From positions 1-9,954 of the forward strand of contig CAYOWC010000182.1 in the NCBI GenBank assembly GCA_964407525.1: 9,954 nt of DNA, given 5' to 3'. Below the pieces are notes generated by a model. It saw only the letters and a program-made list of their open reading frames with translations. It was not told the origin of the DNA and ran no database searches. This stretch comes from DUZB01 sp964407525. GTDB taxonomy: Bacteria > Desulfobacterota > DSM-4660 > Desulfatiglandales > Desulfatiglandaceae. Below are positions 6,259-9,954 of the stretch, piece after piece. How positions within the stretch are numbered: the first letter of the stretch is position 1; every line of letters starts with the position of its first letter. Position numbers and translations under genes: made by a program.

Positions 6259-6678
6259 ATGATTCTAAGAAAACTTGAAGATGTAGAGGCCATTGACGTG
6301 GGAACAGCCTTTGGTTTCCCGGAAGGGAAAATGATGATTCAATGGATTATCAGCAATGACGTGGGAGATGAAAAATACCACCATTCCTATGCCGTTCGAA
6401 AATACACCCTTCAACCCGGGGTTTCCATAGAAGATATTCCTTTCCATAATCACAACTATGTTCAGTCCCCGGTCATCCTTTCAGGGCGTATGCGGTTTGA
6501 AAATGAAGAAGGGGAGCATGTGGAGGTCGGGGCCGGCGATACGGTTTATTTTTATGAAAATGAACGTCACCGGGGCTGCGTGATGGGAGATGTCCCCGTC
6601 GAACTGCTTTGTATTATAGACTGTCCGGGCGGTGGAGAAGACTGTATTCCTGATAAGCCCGGCAATATTGAAACATAG
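6259..6678 (+). CDS. small single-domain cupin protein linked to por
   Basis: This 139-residue protein has one cupin barrel. Motif 1 contains His63 and His65 in PFHNHNYVQSPVILSG, with Gln69 where many cupins have the metal-binding Glu. Motif 2 is GDTVYFYENERHRG, with His104 as the expected third His ligand. A bound metal is therefore plausible but not certain. The tail is unusual: Cys118, Cys122 and Cys129 cluster in CIIDCPGGGEDCIP. There is no signal peptide or membrane segment. The start is 13 bases after the porB stop, so it belongs to the por operon. Its function is unknown. It could sense or bind the oxoacid substrate, protect the oxygen-sensitive enzyme, or act on a related metabolite; these are guesses from context only. 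Confidence 0.8.
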   Translation: MILRKLEDVEAIDVGTAFGFPEGKMMIQWIISNDVGDEKYHHSYAVRKYTLQPGVSIEDIPFHNHNYVQSPVILSGRMRFENEEGEHVEVGAGDTVYFYENERHRGCVMGDVPVELLCIIDCPGGGEDCIPDKPGNIET

Positions 6679-6685
6679 AAGCAGC

Positions 6686-6771
6686 AATTAGCTTTTAAGC
6701 TGTTAGCCATTAGCTTAATGATGGTAATGATTTACATTATAGGGCTAACGGCTAACAGCTAACGGCTAATT
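6686..6771. repeat. heptad stem-loop repeat, copy 1
   Basis: The left arm (6686-6714) is built from units of the form NNTTAGC (AATTAGC, TGTTAGC, CATTAGC and one 8-base variant). The right arm (6744-6771) is their complement, GCTAACG-GCTAACA-GCTAACG-GCTAATT, across a 29-base loop. The arms could fold into a stem of about 28 base pairs with a few mismatches. It starts eight bases after the cupin stop, so it may mark or protect the 3' end of the por transcript. A related element lies at 9796-9952. Confidence 0.75.
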
Positions 6772-6989
6772 TCATCTTTTAGGCGAGACATAAACCAGGT
6801 TTTCGCCTCATTTGAGGTTCAGAAGGATGTAGTTTTTGGGTCCAGTATCTCCCGGCAGGGATCCACCTGTGGGAGATTGAAACGGCTTTGGTCTTTATGC
6901 ACTTGGGCGGGCGCCCTCAACAGGTGCGTTGTGGGGAGTTCTGCATAGGCCTTTGGCTTTAACCCGATGGAAAGGAAAGGAAATCAGAG
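6772..6989 (+). other. gene-free leader region upstream of the binding protein
   Basis: About 218 bases without a coding frame. Small inverted repeats are seen at 6781-6808 (AGGCGA/TCGCCT) and 6806-6817 (CCTCA-TT-TGAGG), followed by two larger hairpins at 6847-6877 and 6899-6927. I found no confident sigma70 promoter. AAAGGAAA at 6976-6983 is the ribosome-binding site for the next gene, six bases before its ATG. Confidence 0.5.
6847..6927 (+). ncRNA. candidate structured 5' leader with two hairpins
   Basis: Hairpin one pairs ATCTCCC (6847-6853) with GGGAGAT (6871-6877), with an inner CAGG/CCTG stem (6856-6859 and 6866-6869). Hairpin two pairs GCACTT (6899-6904) with AGGTGC (6922-6927), allowing one G-U pair, and has an inner GGGC/GCCC stem (6905-6908 and 6913-6916). 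Neither is followed by a T-run. I do not recognise a known riboswitch, and the folding is judged by eye only. Confidence 0.3.
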
Positions 6990-8246
6990 ATGAAAAAACG
7001 ATGGAGAGTTTCTTGTGTGGTTGGACTTGTTTTTGGTCTGGCGATGATGTTTTCGCTGGGAACAGCGGTGGCGGCGGAGGAAACCATTAAACTTGGGATC
7101 ATGTATGCCATGACCGGCAAGGGGTCGGCCCTGGGTACCAAGCAGATGGACTCAGCCAAACTGGCCATCAAAGAAATCAACGCGGCGGGTGGCGCCGATT
7201 TCGGAGACAAACGAGTTAAGATTGAAGCCTTTTTCCAGGACAGCGAAACCAAACCGGATGTGGCTGTTCGTAAGATGAAATCGATGATCAAGGACAAAGG
7301 CATCACCGCCCTGGTGGGTGGGACCTTCGCCCATGTGTCTCTGGCCATGAATGCCCAGAGCAAGCGGACGCCCATCATCTTCTGCGCCACGAACGGTGTG
7401 CCTGAAAAAATGTTCCTGAAGAAAGTGAAGGGACCTTACAGCATGTCCATGATCCCTCCCTCGGAATCAATCGGGAGTGGGGCGGCTGCCTATGTCGCCG
7501 AAGTCATGAAGCTGAAAAATGTAGTGGTTATGCTGCCGGACTATGCCTATGGACATGGCGCCCTCAGGGGAATACAGAACGTCTTTGATAAAATGCCCCA
7601 TGTCAAATATACCACTATTATGACCCCGGTCGGAACCGCCGATATGACCCCGTATCTCATCAAGGCCATGGAAGCAAAACCGGATATCGTCATGATGGGC
7701 CAGTGGGGAAATGACGCCATTAATATCCTCAAACAGGCCTACGAAATGGGCTTGAACAAAAAGACCAAGATTTTCTTTAACTGGATCGTAAACGTTTTTG
7801 CCACCGGCATCCCGGCAGAAGCCCTGAAGGACGTCATGTGCCAGATGTTCTGGTATTTTGACATGACCGGTTTTGAGAACGCAGAGGTAGTGACGCTGTC
7901 CGCCGCGTTTACCAAAAGGTATATGGCCGAATACAACGAACCGCCGGATCCTTACGGACTGAGCGCCTACATGGGAGTCAAGAATGTGGTCAGGGGAATG
8001 GAATTGGCAAAATCCACGGATCCCAAAAAGGCCTACAATGCCATGATGGCGACTCCTAAATGGATCGGACCTAAGGGACCGGCCACCTGGATGATCGACG
8101 GCAACCCCAGGTACAAATACTCCTCCTTCATCGCAATGGGTCTTGGTGCTGATGAAAGAAAGAGCAAATTTGACTATGCGAAGATCATTGATTATTACGG
8201 AGGCAAATACTTCCAGAGAACCCCTGCCGAGTTGGGCTGGAAATAG
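6990..8246 (+). CDS. periplasmic substrate-binding protein, branched-chain amino acid ABC transporter type
   Basis: This 418-residue protein is a type I periplasmic binding protein of the LivK-like family. It has a clear signal peptide: basic MKKRWR, a hydrophobic stretch to about residue 25, and a probable cut after AVA at 28. There is no lipobox. The mature protein opens with IKLGIMYAMTGKGSALG, the family's first ligand-binding strand and loop, followed by AKLAIKEINAAGG. It captures the ligand outside the membrane and delivers it to the permease. In anaerobic proteobacteria such proteins carry branched-chain amino acids, amides, or aliphatic and aromatic acids, so the ligand is open. The leader before it is structured, and a strong hairpin follows it, a common way to make more binding protein than ATPase. 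Confidence 0.88.
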   Translation: MKKRWRVSCVVGLVFGLAMMFSLGTAVAAEETIKLGIMYAMTGKGSALGTKQMDSAKLAIKEINAAGGADFGDKRVKIEAFFQDSETKPDVAVRKMKSMIKDKGITALVGGTFAHVSLAMNAQSKRTPIIFCATNGVPEKMFLKKVKGPYSMSMIPPSESIGSGAAAYVAEVMKLKNVVVMLPDYAYGHGALRGIQNVFDKMPHVKYTTIMTPVGTADMTPYLIKAMEAKPDIVMMGQWGNDAINILKQAYEMGLNKKTKIFFNWIVNVFATGIPAEALKDVMCQMFWYFDMTGFENAEVVTLSAAFTKRYMAEYNEPPDPYGLSAYMGVKNVVRGMELAKSTDPKKAYNAMMATPKWIGPKGPATWMIDGNPRYKYSSFIAMGLGADERKSKFDYAKIIDYYGGKYFQRTPAELGWK

Positions 8247-8258
8247 TGTAGAAAAAAA

Positions 8259-8299
8259 GAAGAAAGAGACGGCCTAGACCCAGGGCCGTCTCTTTCTTC
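8259..8299 (+). terminator. intercistronic terminator-like hairpin
   Basis: A perfect 16-base-pair stem pairs GAAGAAAGAGACGGCC (8259-8274) with its complement at 8284-8299 across a 9-base loop. The GC core GACGGCC/GGCCGTC is followed by a pyrimidine-rich run (TCTTTCTTCC) and preceded by an A-tract, so it can act in both directions. Because the ATPase genes follow in the same direction, it is probably a leaky terminator or mRNA-stabilising structure. Confidence 0.75.
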
Positions 8300-8334
8300 C
8301 TCAATCTAAGGATAACGAAAACAAAGTAGGTGGT

Positions 8335-9105
8335 ATGGCTGATTTAATTACAACACAAGGTTTGACCAAACGTTTTGGCGGCCTGGTGGCCGTTAACGAG
8401 GTTGGATTACGAATTCAGGAAGGGCAAATTGCCGGCGTCATGGGACCCAACGGTTCCGGCAAGACCACCCTGTTCAACCTGCTCTCCGGCCTCTTTTCTC
8501 CCAGCGCAGGACAGATCAACTTTGCTGGAGAGGATATTACCAAAGTGCCTCCTCACAAAAGAGTGGAGATGGGGATGGCCCGGACTTTTCAGCTGGTATC
8601 CGTGTTCGATTCTTTGACGGCCTGGGAAAACCTGGTCCTCTCAACCACTCGGTTTCGGGAAGGACAACGGACCGTCGGGAATCTTTTTTTTGCCCCGGCT
8701 CGGAAGAAGATCATCCTTGAGGCATGCCTGGAAGCCCTGGAGACTGTGGGATTGGAAGAGCAGGCAGAAAAGCCCACCTCCGAGCTCTCCTACGGCGAGA
8801 AAAGGATGCTCGAGATCGGAATTGCCCTTTCACTCCAGCCCAAGTTACTTCTCCTCGATGAACCTCTGGCTGGACTGAGCGATCATGAGATCAACGAGGT
8901 ATTGAACCTCATTGATCGGGTCAAAGACAATTTCACATTGGTAATCATTGAACATAAGATATCCAAAATCATGGAACTGGTGGAAACACTCAGTGTCATG
9001 AACGAAGGGCAAATTATCTGCGGAGGAGATCCCCAAGAGGTCCTTTGCGACCCCTCCGTCAGGGAATGTTATTGGGGAAAGGAAACAGACACGTGCTCCA
9101 TGTAG
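8335..9105 (+). CDS. livG: ABC transporter ATP-binding protein, LivG type
   Basis: This 256-residue cytoplasmic ATPase powers the importer. It shows all nucleotide-binding motifs: Walker A GPNGSGKTT (37-45), Q-loop Gln86 in RTFQ, signature LSYGEKR (151-157) in the LivG-typical form, Walker B LLLLDEP (171-177) with Glu176, and the switch His207 in IIEHKI. The loop following the Q-loop, with LFFAPARKK near 117-125, matches LivG rather than LivF. AGG at 8328-8330 lies four bases before the ATG. The end overlaps the livF start by 13 bases. It normally pairs with LivF on two permeases (LivH, LivM), which are absent from the window. Confidence 0.92.
   Translation: MADLITTQGLTKRFGGLVAVNEVGLRIQEGQIAGVMGPNGSGKTTLFNLLSGLFSPSAGQINFAGEDITKVPPHKRVEMGMARTFQLVSVFDSLTAWENLVLSTTRFREGQRTVGNLFFAPARKKIILEACLEALETVGLEEQAEKPTSELSYGEKRMLEIGIALSLQPKLLLLDEPLAGLSDHEINEVLNLIDRVKDNFTLVIIEHKISKIMELVETLSVMNEGQIICGGDPQEVLCDPSVRECYWGKETDTCSM
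9078..9085 (+). promoter_or_regulatory. ribosome-binding site that fixes the livF start
   Basis: AAAGGAAA lies seven bases before the GTG at 9093. The upstream in-frame TTG at 9045 and ATG at 9066 would add residues copied from the livG tail region that LivF proteins lack. Confidence 0.6.
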
Positions 9106-9785
9106 AAGGAATAAATGCAGGTTACGGCCACGCACTGGTCCTTCACGATGTTTCTTTGACATTGGAAGAAGGCGAGATGGTCTTCATCGTAGGCCGAAAT
9201 GGGGCCGGTAAGACGACTCTTTTAAAAACCATTTGCGGATTAATGAAGCCTTCCAAGGGTTCTATCACATACCGCGGTAAAAATACCCTGGGCTGGCCAC
9301 CTGAAAAACTAGCCCGACAAGGCTGTCGTTTCGTCGCCCAGGACAAAAAGGTCTTCAGTGATTTGACCGTGCGGAATAATATTGAACTGGCCGCCTATGC
9401 CGTGGGTGAAGACATGAAGGAGGCCATTCAAAAGGTGACCAGCATCTATCCGGGTCTCCAACGCTTCATGGACAGCAAGGCCGGGGGGCTTAGCGGAGGG
9501 CAGAGGGAAATTCTTCTCATCGGCAGAGCCCTGGTTGGAAACCCCAGATTGTTTCTTATCGATGAACCCACCGAAGGCCTGGCCGCTATCGTAATCGAAG
9601 ATATCTTCAGGATCTTGAGCCAGATGAAAAAAGAGAATGTCTCGGCCCTCATTGTAGAGCAGAACCTCTCCGTGGTTTCCCGTCTGGCTGACCGGATATT
9701 CATTATGAAAGAAGGCAAGATCATTCGAGAGATATCTGAAAAATCAGAGATGGCGGACACCGTGGCGCTTGAAAGCTATCTGTAA
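9093..9785 (+). CDS. livF: ABC transporter ATP-binding protein, LivF type
   Basis: This second ATPase of the importer has 230 residues from the GTG start, close to the usual LivF length. It begins MLHVEGINAGYGHALVLHDV, the standard family opening. Walker A is GRNGAGKT (34-41), the Q-loop is Gln83 in FVAQDKKVF, the signature LSGGQRE is at 133-139, and Walker B LFLIDEPTEG follows with Glu158. The switch position reads VEQN instead of VEH, as is normal in LivF. GTG at 9093 is chosen over upstream starts because of the AAAGGAAA site and family alignment. It overlaps the livG stop by 13 bases, so translation is probably coupled. The heptad stem-loop copy 2 begins 10 bases after its stop. Confidence 0.9.
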   Translation: MLHVEGINAGYGHALVLHDVSLTLEEGEMVFIVGRNGAGKTTLLKTICGLMKPSKGSITYRGKNTLGWPPEKLARQGCRFVAQDKKVFSDLTVRNNIELAAYAVGEDMKEAIQKVTSIYPGLQRFMDSKAGGLSGGQREILLIGRALVGNPRLFLIDEPTEGLAAIVIEDIFRILSQMKKENVSALIVEQNLSVVSRLADRIFIMKEGKIIREISEKSEMADTVALESYL

Positions 9786-9795
9786 CCTAAAAACT

Positions 9796-9952
9796 GCAAT
9801 TAGCTTTTGGCTATTAGCCGTTAGCTTAAAGATCCTAATCATTTGCATGACTTTTCCCTTTACTTGGGGTTTCACTTTTTGATGCTAACCCATTATAACC
9901 GTAAATGACCGATTTCATACGGCTAATAGCTAACGGCTAACCGCTAATTGCA
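9796..9952. repeat. heptad stem-loop repeat, copy 2
   Basis: The left arm (9796-9825) begins GCAATTAGCTTTT as in copy 1, then TATTAGC and CGTTAGC. The right arm (9921-9952) is GGCTAATAGCTAACGGC followed by TAACCGC and TAATTGC, complementary to NNTTAGC units in a different order. The loop is longer here, 95 bases, and holds no gene. The element lies 10 bases after livF, again at the end of a gene cluster. Confidence 0.75.
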
Positions 9953-9954
9953 TC

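Noticed and set aside
6686..6771. CRISPR array
   Set aside because: The repeated units are 7 bases, arranged as inverted arms of one stem-loop, with no spacers.

Overview
The window looks like an anaerobic bacterium, most plausibly a Desulfobacterota (deltaproteobacterial) sulfate reducer or syntroph. This is inferred from a four-gene 2-oxoacid:ferredoxin oxidoreductase, a branched-chain-amino-acid-type ABC importer, a GntR/FCD regulator and intergenic heptad stem-loops. No rRNA or marker gene fixes the taxonomy.

Layout. Positions 1-428 are an intergenic control region. It has a convincing rightward sigma70 promoter, two candidate leftward promoters, and possibly the first codons of a divergent gene running off the left edge. 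Positions 480-2374 hold otnK and otnC, a kinase and aldolase-type decarboxylase pair that turns 3-oxo-tetronates (from four-carbon sugar acids) into dihydroxyacetone phosphate and CO2. Positions 2547-6678 hold a GntR/FCD regulator followed closely by porG, porD, porA, porB and a small cupin gene, probably one transcription unit. Positions 6679-6989 are a gene-free spacer with a heptad stem-loop and a structured leader. Positions 6990-9785 hold a periplasmic substrate-binding protein, then LivG and LivF ATPases, with a terminator-like hairpin after the first gene. A second heptad stem-loop ends the window. The two Liv permease genes are not present.

The main unexpected signal is regulatory. 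An identical, perfect 25-base palindrome lies just downstream of the -10 box of both the otnKC promoter (411-435) and the gntR-por promoter (2464-2488). A degenerate third copy (238-262) lies just downstream of a candidate leftward promoter. The simplest reading is that the GntR protein represses itself, otnKC and a divergent neighbour. That would place sugar-acid breakdown and a 2-oxoacid:ferredoxin oxidoreductase under one ligand.

The enzymes are recognisable families. I see no wholly new enzyme system here. The interest is in the shared operators, the por-linked cupin, the heptad repeats bracketing the transporter genes, and the leader upstream of the binding protein.
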